NCBI GenBank assembly: GCA_023391315.1
Contig: JAEWBD010000415.1
Coordinates: 1 to 13,848 of the forward strand
Reading direction: 5' to 3'
Source of the DNA: Bacteroidota bacterium
GTDB taxonomy: Bacteria; Bacteroidota; Bacteroidia; Chitinophagales; Chitinophagaceae
Length of the DNA stretch: 13,848 nucleotides
The position numbers and the translations under genes are program-made. The notes under the pieces are model-generated. The model made no database searches and was not told the DNA's origin. It saw only the letters and a list, made by a program, of their open reading frames with translations. This document shows positions 1-6,878 of this stretch, one piece after another (the stretch's first letter is position 1; the number at the start of each line of letters is the position of its first letter).

Positions 1-951
1 CCATCATACATGGCAGCAGTGCAATATAATACAGATGGCAGTCTTGATAACAGCTTTGGAGAGAATGGCATTGCAAAAATTATATTCAATGACACATCAT
101 CTCAGGCAAGCAACCTTCAGGTACAGGCTGATGGTAAATTAATTTTAACCGGGCGCGCCTACAACCTTTTACAGGATGGCACTACAGCTTCAGGTTTTGC
201 TTTATGCCGCTTAAAAGCAAACGGAACAAATGATTCATCATTTGCAAATAACGGTAGGGAAGTCACTTCTTTTGGAGGCAAATATGCAGCCGCTAATGCC
301 TCTATTTTGCAGCCGGATGGTAAAATTGTTTTGAGCGGTGATGGCTATCCCACCGACACCACGTATGAACTGCTGCTTGCCCGTTATAACAGCAGTGGAG
401 GTACACCCATTGCCAAAAAGATACAGAAGCTGCTTAAGTGGTGGCGCAACCACAATAACAGCATAACCTTAAACTGGCAGAGTACGGAATTAAATAGCAG
501 AGGTCATTATGTAGTGCAGCGTGCCGCTGCTTACAATACCATTCAAAATACAGGTACATGGGTAAATATAGGCTGGGTTGGCAGTGCCGGAATAACACAA
601 TCCTTTACTGACAATAACCCTTTGCCCGGTACTAATTATTATCGCGTGCAGCAGGTAGAATCATCAGGCAACATAGAAACGACCAATGTTGTTGCCGTAA
701 CCATTAATCAGGCATCAGCTATATACGTTTCTCCGAATCCTGTTCAAGACATACTGTATCTAAAAGGATTGGATGCATCTGCCAGCTACAGTTTACAGGT
801 ATCAAACAGGCAGGGCAATATTGTTGCAAAGGCTACAATTAAACAGGCATCTTTATATAAGCTGAATGTAGAGCGCCTGCCAAAGGGTGTGTACTATCTT
901 GAGCTTGTATCAGGTATTCATACAACGGACTTGAAATTTGTGAAAGAATAA
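1..951 (+). CDS. C-terminal part of a secreted delta-60 repeat protein with T9SS sorting domain (5' partial)
   Basis: The reading frame is open to the first base of the window, so the ATG at 10 is probably internal and the gene begins upstream. Counted from that ATG, residues 1-130 hold delta-60 (beta-propeller-like) repeats, recognisable by RYNxDGxxDxxFGxxG and QxDGKIxLxG patterns (YNTDGSLDNSFGENG, LQPDGKIVLSG). Residues about 150-235 look like the fibronectin-like region that usually precedes the sorting domain (NWQSTELNSRGHYVVQR, TNYYRVQQV). The last ~75 residues are a type A Por-secretion domain: YVSPNPVQDILYLKG, then LPKGVYYLELV and a basic end. Such domains send proteins through the type IX secretion system to the cell surface or medium. 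The function of the exported protein is unknown. The linker near residues 133-148 is unusually basic and tryptophan-rich (KKIQKLLKWWRNHNN). Confidence 0.87.
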   Translation, partial: PSYMAAVQYNTDGSLDNSFGENGIAKIIFNDTSSQASNLQVQADGKLILTGRAYNLLQDGTTASGFALCRLKANGTNDSSFANNGREVTSFGGKYAAANASILQPDGKIVLSGDGYPTDTTYELLLARYNSSGGTPIAKKIQKLLKWWRNHNNSITLNWQSTELNSRGHYVVQRAAAYNTIQNTGTWVNIGWVGSAGITQSFTDNNPLPGTNYYRVQQVESSGNIETTNVVAVTINQASAIYVSPNPVQDILYLKGLDASASYSLQVSNRQGNIVAKATIKQASLYKLNVERLPKGVYYLELVSGIHTTDLKFVKE

Positions 952-956
952 GGTAA

Positions 957-1000
957 AAAGCAAAAAGAGCGTTTATTCTATCATCCGCCCTTTTTGCTTT
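957..1000. terminator. Bidirectional terminator between the convergent delta-60 gene and carB
   Basis: AAAGCAAAAAG (957-967) pairs with CTTTTTGCTTT (990-1000), and the stem continues inward through GCG/CGC with one mismatch. The loop is about 14 nt. The A-run on the left arm and T-run on the right arm let it work on both strands. It lies between the stop of the plus-strand gene (951) and the stop of the minus-strand carB (1023). Confidence 0.75.
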
Positions 1001-1022
1001 AATCAATTAATATGGGTTAACT

Positions 1023-2669
1023 TTACCCTTCAAAACTGCTGTAGAAATACGGCGTTTTGGCTTCAAATTCGGCGCTGCAGGTATCAACCATTTTATAAAT
1101 ACGGGTTATGCCGAGCGCCTTACGTTTCTCATACACCTCTTCATCCGTGCAGCGGTCAATTAAAATACGGGCAATTTGCTCGTCACTAAAACCATTATGC
1201 TTGGCTTCTCTTAAAAGATCTTCCGGCAGGTTTTCCAGCGTATGCTGTGCAATCAGCTTTTCAATTCTTACAATTTCCTGTATCTGGTAAATAAACCAGC
1301 GGTCAATACGGGTGGCCTGCACAATTGTTTTAATGGTTACGCCCTGCATTAATGCATCTTTAATCCGGAAAATACGGTCCCACTTCGGCGTTTTGATGTA
1401 TTCGATCAGTTCATCGCTTTTCATCATGCTCTTTCCATAATAACCTAAACCAACAGCTTCATTCTCCAGGCTCTGGCAGGCTTTCTGAATGGCTTCTGTA
1501 AAGCTCCTGCCGATGGCCATTACCTCGCCCACACTTTTCATTTGCAGGCCCAGTGTGTCATCGGCTCCTTTAAATTTATCAAAATTCCAGCGTGGCACTT
1601 TTACAATTACATAATCCAGTGCCGGTTCAAAATAGGCTGAAGTTGTTTTGGTGATCTGATTCTTGAGTTCATCCAATGTATAACCAATAGCCAGTTTCGC
1701 TGCAATTTTTGCAATTGGATAACCTGTTGCCTTACTTGCTAAAGCCGAAGACCGGCTTACACGCGGGTTAATCTCAACCGAAATAATATCTTCTGTTTCA
1801 GGATCAATAGCAAACTGCACATTACAGCCACCCGCAAAATTGCCGAGGCTGCGCATCATTTTGATGGCCTGGTTACGCATTTCCTGGAAAGCAGAATCAC
1901 TTAATGTCATGGCCGGAGCAACGGTGATGGAGTCGCCGGTATGAACGCCCATAGGATCTACGTTTTCAACCGTGCAGATAATAACCACATTATCATTTCT
2001 ATCGCGCAGCAATTCCAGTTCAAACTCTTTCCAGCCAAGTACCGCTTTTTCAACCAGCACCTCATGAATGGGCGACGCCTGCAAACCGCGCTGCAGGGCT
2101 TCATCCAGTTCGCTTTTATCGTGCACAAAACCGCCGCCAGTGCCGCCAAGGGTGAATGAAGGGCGGATTACCAGCGGGAAACCAATTTCCTGGGCGAATT
2201 CTTTTCCTTCCAGGAAACTGTTCGCCACCCTGCTGGGCGCCACTTTAATATCTATATCAAGCATTAACTGCCTGAACTTTTCGCGGTCTTCGGCCACTTT
2301 TATAGCGTCTATATCAACACCGATGAGGCGTACATTATATTTTTCCCAAATACCCAGTTCATCTGTTTCAATGCAGAGGTTCAATGCTGTTTGCCCGCCC
2401 ATGGTTGGTAATACAGCATCTATCTCGTTCTCCTGTAAAATCTGCTCAATGCTTTCAGGCGTTAAGGGCAAAAGATAAACCTTGTCGGCCATCATTGGGT
2501 CGGTCATAATGGTGGCCGGGTTGCTGTTGATAAGCGTAACCCTGATGCCTTCTTCACGCAGGCTGCGGGCTGCCTGCGAGCCACTGTAATCAAATTCGCA
2601 GGCCTGGCCAATAATGATAGGTCCTGAACCAATAATTAAAACCGATTGAATGGAATTGTCTTTAGGCAT
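1023..2669 (-). CDS. carB: Carbamoyl-phosphate synthase large subunit, N-terminal half only (split or truncated CarB)
   Basis: CarB makes carbamoyl phosphate for pyrimidine and arginine synthesis from bicarbonate, glutamine-derived ammonia and two ATP. The usual protein is about 1070 residues with two ATP-grasp halves; this one has 548. It contains the carboxyphosphate-forming half (about 1-400) and the helical oligomerisation domain (about 400-548). Residues fall at the same numbers as in E. coli CarB: R129, R169 (VIRPSFTLGGTGGG), E215, E299, N301 and R303 (VEINPRVSRSSALASK). This half therefore looks catalytically complete. It stops at YFYSSFEG, the junction where the carbamate-phosphorylating half normally begins. 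That second half is not in the window: a terminator and an unrelated convergent gene follow directly. A stand-alone second-half gene elsewhere, as in archaea and Aquifex with split CarB, is the simplest functional reading; truncation by rearrangement is the alternative. The start is supported by the conserved N-terminus (SVLIIGSGPIIIGQACEFDY) and a promoter just upstream. Confidence 0.93.
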   Translation of the reverse strand: MPKDNSIQSVLIIGSGPIIIGQACEFDYSGSQAARSLREEGIRVTLINSNPATIMTDPMMADKVYLLPLTPESIEQILQENEIDAVLPTMGGQTALNLCIETDELGIWEKYNVRLIGVDIDAIKVAEDREKFRQLMLDIDIKVAPSRVANSFLEGKEFAQEIGFPLVIRPSFTLGGTGGGFVHDKSELDEALQRGLQASPIHEVLVEKAVLGWKEFELELLRDRNDNVVIICTVENVDPMGVHTGDSITVAPAMTLSDSAFQEMRNQAIKMMRSLGNFAGGCNVQFAIDPETEDIISVEINPRVSRSSALASKATGYPIAKIAAKLAIGYTLDELKNQITKTTSAYFEPALDYVIVKVPRWNFDKFKGADDTLGLQMKSVGEVMAIGRSFTEAIQKACQSLENEAVGLGYYGKSMMKSDELIEYIKTPKWDRIFRIKDALMQGVTIKTIVQATRIDRWFIYQIQEIVRIEKLIAQHTLENLPEDLLREAKHNGFSDEQIARILIDRCTDEEVYEKRKALGITRIYKMVDTCSAEFEAKTPYFYSSFEG

Positions 2670-2685
2670 AGAAATATAAATTGCG

Positions 2686-2718
2686 CAAATGTAACCTGCT
2701 GAAATTTATTTTGGGCAA
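2686..2718 (-). promoter_or_regulatory. Probable Bacteroidota-type promoter of carB
   Basis: Read on the minus strand, TACATTTG (2693-2686) matches the Bacteroidota -7 consensus TAnnTTTG exactly. A TTG lies 22 nt upstream (2718-2716) as a weak -33 element. Transcription would start near 2680, giving a leader of about 10 nt. No Shine-Dalgarno site is seen, which is usual in this phylum. Confidence 0.5.
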
Positions 2719-2843
2719 CCTTAAGTTTTTTATGTGAATTTTTTAGGGAGAACTTTTGAAACGGTTTCCTTATAAAGATGGGAACCTGCTTATATATATA
2801 AATATTATCTTTCGCAAAATAGTATCATCATTAAATTTATTCT

Positions 2844-3134
2844 ATGCCGGATTATGAAGTAATAAATAATGAGCAGCAGCAACAGTTTGAAGTGCATGCT
2901 GAAGGTGAAGTGGCCATTTTGGTGTATCGTTTTTATAAACATGATATTGCATTGATGCACACAGAAGTGCCGCCTAAGCTTGAAGGCAACGGCATTGCGT
3001 CGGTATTGGCAAAACATGCTTTGGAGTGGGCAAAGGCGCATAAGAAAAAAGTAATGGTGTATTGCCCCTTTGTAGCCTCCTATTTAAAACGCCATCCTGA
3101 ATACAATGAGGTAGTTGATAAAAGCTTTAGTTAG
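2844..3134 (+). CDS. Small GNAT-family N-acetyltransferase, YjdJ/COG2388 type
   Basis: A 96-residue protein that fits the short GNAT_YjdJ (PF14542) family of single-domain acetyltransferases, whose substrates are mostly unknown. The family core is clear: HTEVPPKLEGNGIASVLAKH (residues 39-58), where the EGNGIA stretch is the acetyl-CoA pyrophosphate-binding loop, then a helix, strand VMVYCPF (70-76) and the terminal SYLKRHPEY (79-87). The length is typical, so it is complete. It is divergent from carB (174 bp between starts) and convergent with ruvB, with only 13 bp between the stops. No partner gene points to a substrate. Confidence 0.87.
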   Translation: MPDYEVINNEQQQQFEVHAEGEVAILVYRFYKHDIALMHTEVPPKLEGNGIASVLAKHALEWAKAHKKKVMVYCPFVASYLKRHPEYNEVVDKSFS

Positions 3135-3147
3135 CCCGGTTAGCATA

Positions 3148-4182
3148 TCAGCTAAACAATGAACCTGCAAAACCTGCATTGCCGGGTTTTTTGCCTAAAT
3201 GTTCATATGCTTTATGGGTTACTTCCCTTCCACGCGGCGTACGTTGCAAAAAACCTTCCTGTATTAGAAATGGTTCATACACTTCTTCAATAGTGCCCGG
3301 CTCTTCACCAACGGCGGTTGCAATGGTTGTAATACCAACAGGGCCGCCCTTGAATTTTTCGATGATGGCTGATAAAATACGGTTATCCATTTCATCTAAT
3401 CCATGTTCATCCACATTCAGCGCTTTTAAGGCATGTTGCGTAATGCCAATATCAATAATGCCATCATTCAATACCTGGGCAAAATCCCTTACACGGCGCA
3501 GCAAGCCATTGGCAATTCTTGGCGTGCCGCGGCTGCGGCCTGCAATTTCACTGGCGGCATCTGTTGAAATGGAAGTAGTTAATATAGAAGCGCTGCGCTC
3601 AATAATCCTCTTCAGTGTTTCAGCATTATAATATTCCAGCCTCGATTTAATGCCAAACCTTGACAGCAGCGGCGCTGTTAGCAAACCGCTTCTCGTGGTG
3701 GCACCAATTAATGTAAAAGGATTAAGGTTTAACTGAATGCTTCTTGCATTGGGCCCGCTGTCAATCATAATATCAATCCGGAAATCTTCCATTGCCGCAT
3801 ACAAATATTCTTCCACAACGGTGCTTAAACGATGTATCTCATCAATAAACAAAACATCATTCGGCTCTAGGTTCGTTAATAAACCAGCAAGATCGCCGGG
3901 CTTTTCAATTACAGGGCCGCTGGTTTCCTTGATGTTTACGCCAAGTTCATTCGCTACAATCCTGCTCAGCGTTGTTTTGCCCAAACCCGGCGGGCCATGA
4001 AATAAAACATGATCCAGCGCTTCGCCGCGGATTTTTGCCGCTTTAATAAATATGATAAGATTTTCTATCAGTTGCTGCTGCCCTGCAAACTCAACAATCT
4101 GTTTAGGCCGAATGTTGTTTTCAAACTCTTTTTCGTCAACACTCAACTGCGATTTCTCATTATGTAAATTAGGATTCGCCAT
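3148..4182 (-). CDS. ruvB: Holliday junction branch migration ATPase RuvB
   Basis: RuvB is the hexameric AAA+ motor that, with RuvA, drives branch migration of Holliday junctions before RuvC cuts them in recombination and repair. At 344 residues it has normal length. Visible motifs: Walker A GPPGLGKT (63-70), Walker B DEIH (114-117), sensor I IGATTRSGLL (159-168), arginine finger in LLSRFG (R175), sensor II in RGTPRIANGLLRR (R222), and the C-terminal winged helix with GGPVGITTIA and FLQRTPRGR. The start gives the common Bacteroidota N-terminal extension before IRPKQIVEFAGQ. ruvA and ruvC are not adjacent, as is frequent in this phylum. The next gene upstream on the same strand, a methyltransferase, is 230 bp away, and ruvB has its own candidate promoter. 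Confidence 0.98.
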   Translation of the reverse strand: MANPNLHNEKSQLSVDEKEFENNIRPKQIVEFAGQQQLIENLIIFIKAAKIRGEALDHVLFHGPPGLGKTTLSRIVANELGVNIKETSGPVIEKPGDLAGLLTNLEPNDVLFIDEIHRLSTVVEEYLYAAMEDFRIDIMIDSGPNARSIQLNLNPFTLIGATTRSGLLTAPLLSRFGIKSRLEYYNAETLKRIIERSASILTTSISTDAASEIAGRSRGTPRIANGLLRRVRDFAQVLNDGIIDIGITQHALKALNVDEHGLDEMDNRILSAIIEKFKGGPVGITTIATAVGEEPGTIEEVYEPFLIQEGFLQRTPRGREVTHKAYEHLGKKPGNAGFAGSLFS

Positions 4183-4218
4183 GTTAGTTAATCAAAATAA
4201 TATCGCCAATAATTTTCT

Positions 4219-4226
4219 CAAAGTTA
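4219..4226 (-). promoter_or_regulatory. Candidate -7 box upstream of ruvB
   Basis: On the minus strand TAACTTTG matches the TAnnTTTG consensus exactly, about 37 nt before the ruvB ATG, which predicts a leader near 30 nt. I see no convincing -33 TTTG at the expected distance, so this is tentative. Confidence 0.35.
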
Positions 4227-4261
4227 TCGTTCTTACAGCAGCGCAGGATCAGCCATCAATC

Positions 4262-4400
4262 ATTTTATATAAAACAGCAAGCTGTTTATTGATGAAATAG
4301 AATGAGACCGCCTACTGAATAGGCATTGAGCTTCGTTGCGTCGCACACTGCAGCAGGCTATCATTATTCAGCCAATGCCTGCCGCCCTGCAGTCTCCGGG
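4262..4400. repeat. Intergenic element dense in inverted repeats (REP- or small-RNA-like)
   Basis: Most of the 230 bp between ruvB and the methyltransferase gene is structured. AAACAGC (4272-4278) and GCTGTTT (4281-4287) form a tight palindrome. GAGAC (4304-4308) with GTCTC (4392-4396) and AGGCATTG (4321-4328) with CAATGCCT (4373-4380) are nested arms of a larger imperfect hairpin. ACTGCAG (4347-4353) and CTGCAGT (4387-4393) form a further pair, and alternative pairings (ATTCAG/CTGAAT, GCAGGC/GCCTGC) compete with these. The core also contains TGCGTCGCA, which is self-complementary around its centre. No open reading frame or transposase is associated. It could be a REP/MITE-like repeat, a structured 3' end of the methyltransferase transcript, or a small RNA. 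Confidence 0.45.
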
Positions 4401-4412
4401 TTTTTCTTAATA

Positions 4413-5033
4413 TCAACCCGGATTCCTTTTAAAGCTGCAAAACAAAAAATTCTGTTTCGTATTAAACGGTGTTATATGATCTTCTGTTATGCATTTTAAT
4501 TTATCAAATCCATCTTGCAATTGTGCAGTTAAAGATTGTTCATCATACTGTTTTATTTCCAGCCCGCTGCATTTCAAAGGGCCAGTTGTTGAGAACGTAC
4601 CAAGCATCATAAATCCCCTTACACATCTTCGTGCAATATCCAGATATTTTGATACCTGTGTTGCCTCTGTAAGAAAATGAAACGCAGCGCGGTCATGCCA
4701 AACATCATAAATAGTGGTTGGTTCAAATTCAGTCACGTCGCACACTATCCATTTCACTTTTTCAGCTCTGTTGCCCAAACGTTGTTTTGCTTTTTCAAGC
4801 GCTTTGGAAGAAATATCAAGCACCGTAATATTTTCATATCCTTCATCAAGCAGAAAATCCGCCAGCCGGCTGTCGCCGCCGCCAACATCAATTATCTGCG
4901 CATCTTTTCTTAATGCAAATGAATGAATAAAATCAAGGGAAGTTTTTGGCACATCCTGCGTCCAGCTTACTTCATCAGGATTTTTGGTTTCGTAAATTGA
5001 TTCCCAGTGTTTTTTATCACTAATATTCTCCAT
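4413..5033 (-). CDS. Class I SAM-dependent methyltransferase
   Basis: A 206-residue Rossmann-fold methyltransferase. Motif I is IIDVGGGDS (47-55), the acidic residue ending strand beta-2 is D73 (ITVLDIS), and the next SAM-contact motif is IVCDVTEF (96-103). The block YDVWHDRAAFHFLTE (109-123) and the N-terminal HWESIYETKNPDEVSWTQ (9-26) are typical of a widespread subfamily of uncharacterised small methyltransferases (Methyltransf_11/25 clan) in which a tryptophan and tyrosine precede the SAM site. The protein is complete. The substrate is unknown: the neighbours (ruvB downstream, a divergent glutamine amidotransferase upstream) give no pathway. The start is fixed by the conserved N-terminus. 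Confidence 0.9.
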   Translation of the reverse strand: MENISDKKHWESIYETKNPDEVSWTQDVPKTSLDFIHSFALRKDAQIIDVGGGDSRLADFLLDEGYENITVLDISSKALEKAKQRLGNRAEKVKWIVCDVTEFEPTTIYDVWHDRAAFHFLTEATQVSKYLDIARRCVRGFMMLGTFSTTGPLKCSGLEIKQYDEQSLTAQLQDGFDKLKCITEDHITPFNTKQNFLFCSFKRNPG

Positions 5034-5126
5034 AGTTGAATTTTATAGAACTTTATGTATTCCGCGAAGCCTCCGGGCTTTAAAAACACAAACATTAATA
5101 TACTGCCCATAAAAAATTAACGCACT

Positions 5127-5134
5127 TACATTTG
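5127..5134 (+). promoter_or_regulatory. -7 box upstream of the glutamine amidotransferase gene
   Basis: TACATTTG matches the Bacteroidota -7 consensus TAnnTTTG exactly. Transcription would begin near 5140. That excludes the TTG at 5132 as a start codon and supports the ATG at 5189, with a leader of about 50 nt. No clear -33 element is seen. Confidence 0.45.
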
Positions 5135-5188
5135 TGTAAACAGTCTAAATTAATTACAAAGTACAAACTTCATTTCAGCAAACTGCGT

Positions 5189-5878
5189 ATGCATATTCAC
5201 TTCATACAACACATGCCATTTGAACATCCCGCTTCCATTGCAGAATGGGCGGCAGCAAAAAATTATACCACCTCTTATACAAAAGTTTTTGAAGCCACTA
5301 CTTTCCCTTCATTAGGTTCTTTTAATATGCTCGTAATTATGGGCGGCACTATGGGTGTATATGAAGAAGATAAATATAGCTGGATGGCTGCTGAAAAAGA
5401 TTTCATCAAACAATCTATCAACGCCGGAAAAAAAGTACTGGGCATTTGCCTTGGTGCGCAATTTATAGCGGAGGCTTTAGGCGCAAGTGTATTCCCGCAT
5501 ACAACAAAAGAAATCGGCTGGCTGCCGGTTGAAAAAGTTGCGCTGCATCCGCTTACTGATGGACTGCCCCAAACATTCACCACTTTTCACTGGCATGGAG
5601 ATACATTCACCCTTCCACCAAAGGCAATTCATCTTTTTAAAACAAAAGGTTGTGCGCAACAGGGTTTTGTATATAATAATCATGTGGCAGGTTTGCAATT
5701 TCATATGGAAGTAAAAGAAGATTTGCTGGATGGCATGACAGCGCATGAACGGGCAGAGCTGGTAAAAGATGAGTATGTGCAAACGGAAGAAGAATTAAAA
5801 ATATTAACGCAGCGGCATATAAGTTTACAAAAAGGTTACATGTATAAATTGTTAGACACTTTTGTTGACCTGCATTGA
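5189..5878 (+). CDS. Stand-alone class I glutamine amidotransferase-like protein
   Basis: A 229-residue triad-type (GATase1) domain protein, similar to the GMP-synthase-like amidotransferases found as lone proteins in many bacteria. The frame is open back to a TTG at 5132, but I place the start at ATG 5189 because the family begins directly with M-x-IH-x-IQHxPFE (here MHIHFIQHMPFEHPASI). From that start the nucleophile elbow is GICLGAQ with C87, the oxyanion strand is LVIMGGTMGVYE (48-59), and the triad is completed by H172 and E174 in GLQFHMEV. FHWHGDTF (133-140) is also characteristic. All catalytic residues are present, so glutamine or a gamma-glutamyl compound is a likely substrate. No synthetase partner is encoded nearby, and the true reaction is unknown. 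Confidence 0.9.
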   Translation: MHIHFIQHMPFEHPASIAEWAAAKNYTTSYTKVFEATTFPSLGSFNMLVIMGGTMGVYEEDKYSWMAAEKDFIKQSINAGKKVLGICLGAQFIAEALGASVFPHTTKEIGWLPVEKVALHPLTDGLPQTFTTFHWHGDTFTLPPKAIHLFKTKGCAQQGFVYNNHVAGLQFHMEVKEDLLDGMTAHERAELVKDEYVQTEEELKILTQRHISLQKGYMYKLLDTFVDLH

Positions 5879-5991
5879 TACTATGGCTGCCTGCATAGCT
5901 TTTGTACCGTTCATAGCAGCTTTATAGCAATTGATGCAGCTTGTGTTTTATGCAATACATTCAAATAATAATGTTTGCTTAAAACATAATA

Positions 5992-6645
5992 ATGAAAAAA
6001 TTATTAGCAATTTGTATGGCAGCCTTATTCTTCGCATCGTGTGAAAAAGATGTGGTACGGGGCACGGGCAGCATAATTACAGAAGAAAGAAGCACCGGAA
6101 ATTTCAATGCAATAAGCACGTTTGGAAGTGCAAAGATATATGTGTCTTATGCCCCTGAAATTACAGTGAAAGTAAAAGGTTACCAGAACCTTGTTTCCAA
6201 TTATAAAACAGATATAAGTGGCAATACGCTTAACCTGCGTTACCGCGATAATCTTAATGTAAGGAACGATAATATTGAAGTGTATATAACCATGCCGGGC
6301 TTTAATGCGCTAACCTCAAATGGTTCTTCGCCAATAAAAGCCACCGGCAGTTATAATAATACGGAAAGCCTTGCCATTTCAACATCCGGCAATGCCGATA
6401 TAAGTATTGATGAAATGAATGTGAACAACTATACTATTCAGTCAAGCGGCAACAGCGATATTGCAACGTTGGGCATTACATCAAAATCGGCCAAAGTGGA
6501 ATTATCAGGTAATGGAACAATAACACTTTCCGTTCAGGATAAACTTGACGTACATATTTCAGGTAATGGGAAAGTGTCTTACAAAGGAGAGCCGGGTGAG
6601 ATTACAACCGATATCAGCGGCAGCGGCACAGTGGTTAAATTATAA
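5992..6645 (+). CDS. Head-GIN (DUF2807) domain lipoprotein
   Basis: A 217-residue predicted lipoprotein. The signal peptide ends in the lipobox FASC with C17 as lipid attachment site, and EKD after it resembles the Bacteroidota lipoprotein export signal for surface display. The rest is a DUF2807 (PF10988, 'head GIN') auto-adhesin-like domain. It shows a right-handed beta-helix rhythm, with SGN/SGS turns at residues 132, 152, 172, 190 and 209 (SGNAD, SGNSD, SGNGT, SGNGK, SGSGT), i.e. a rung about every 19-20 residues. These domains are common in Bacteroidota and have no firmly known function; a role in the envelope or adhesion is usually assumed. It is complete, follows the amidotransferase gene after 113 bp, and is closed by its own terminator, so it is probably monocistronic. 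Confidence 0.9.
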   Translation: MKKLLAICMAALFFASCEKDVVRGTGSIITEERSTGNFNAISTFGSAKIYVSYAPEITVKVKGYQNLVSNYKTDISGNTLNLRYRDNLNVRNDNIEVYITMPGFNALTSNGSSPIKATGSYNNTESLAISTSGNADISIDEMNVNNYTIQSSGNSDIATLGITSKSAKVELSGNGTITLSVQDKLDVHISGNGKVSYKGEPGEITTDISGSGTVVKL

Positions 6646-6661
6646 CAAAACATCATTTGTA

Positions 6662-6697
6662 AAAAAGCCTCAATCAAGGATTTGATTGAGGCTTTTT
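6662..6697 (+). terminator. Strong intrinsic terminator after the head-GIN gene
   Basis: A perfect 16-bp stem, AAAAAGCCTCAATCAA (6662-6677) and its complement (6682-6697), with tetraloop GGAT. The right arm ends in a T-run. It lies 17 bp after the stop codon and insulates the next lipoprotein gene. Confidence 0.92.
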
Positions 6698-6745
6698 ATT
6701 TACAGGAAAAGTAAATAAATTATTGCGGGTTTTATTTAAATAAAT

Positions 6746-6776
6746 TTTGCTGCCATTACAGCATTTCCTACGTTTA
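6746..6776 (+). promoter_or_regulatory. Probable promoter of lipoprotein copy 1
   Basis: TTTG (6746-6749), a 19-nt spacer and TACGTTTA (6769-6776) match the Bacteroidota -33/-7 arrangement TTTG-N19-TAnnTTTG with one mismatch in the last base. It sits just after the preceding terminator. Transcription would start near 6783, about 95 nt before the ATG at 6879, so the transcript has a fairly long leader. Confidence 0.55.
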
Positions 6777-6878
6777 ATACTGGAAATGCTTAGCCCCGGA
6801 ATAAAAATAACAGGCCCTGAATTAAATGTTAGCTTTTTTAAACTAAACCAATCATTAAACATTCTTAAACCATATCTT

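Noticed and set aside
951..1022. Frameshift explaining the short CarB
   Set aside because: No frame after the CarB stop encodes the expected start of the second half (GSGPxRIGQGIEFDY); the DNA is a terminator followed by an unrelated gene.
2068..2478. 136-codon open frame on the plus strand inside carB
   Set aside because: It is antisense to a strongly conserved gene, has no recognisable domain or start signal, and its Ser/Cys-rich composition is typical of a shadow frame.
2763..2786. GGTTTCC/GGGAACC hairpin between carB and the GNAT gene
   Set aside because: Seven pairs including a G-U and a 10-nt loop, without a T-run; compatible with chance in a divergent promoter region.
3161..3194. GCAAAACC/GGTTTTTTGC inverted repeat near the ruvB stop as a terminator
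   Set aside because: It lies inside the ruvB coding sequence, the stem has a bulge, and the direct repeat AACCTGC there simply encodes the repeated GFAG-like residues.
3179..3631. 150-codon plus-strand frame opposite ruvB
   Set aside because: It lies fully inside ruvB on the opposite strand; composition and lack of motifs mark it as a shadow.
5132..5188. TTG start adding 19 residues to the glutamine amidotransferase
   Set aside because: The TTG lies inside the TACATTTG promoter element, and the family N-terminus aligns with the ATG at 5189.
5883..5940. Repeated ATAGC and GCAGC words before the head-GIN gene
   Set aside because: Short, irregularly spaced and without a stable fold; no basis for a repeat or regulatory call.
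6747..6878. Upstream start giving a 394-residue form of lipoprotein copy 1
   Set aside because: It would place 44 residues before the lipoprotein signal and overlap the predicted promoter; copy 2 starts at the equivalent of 6879.
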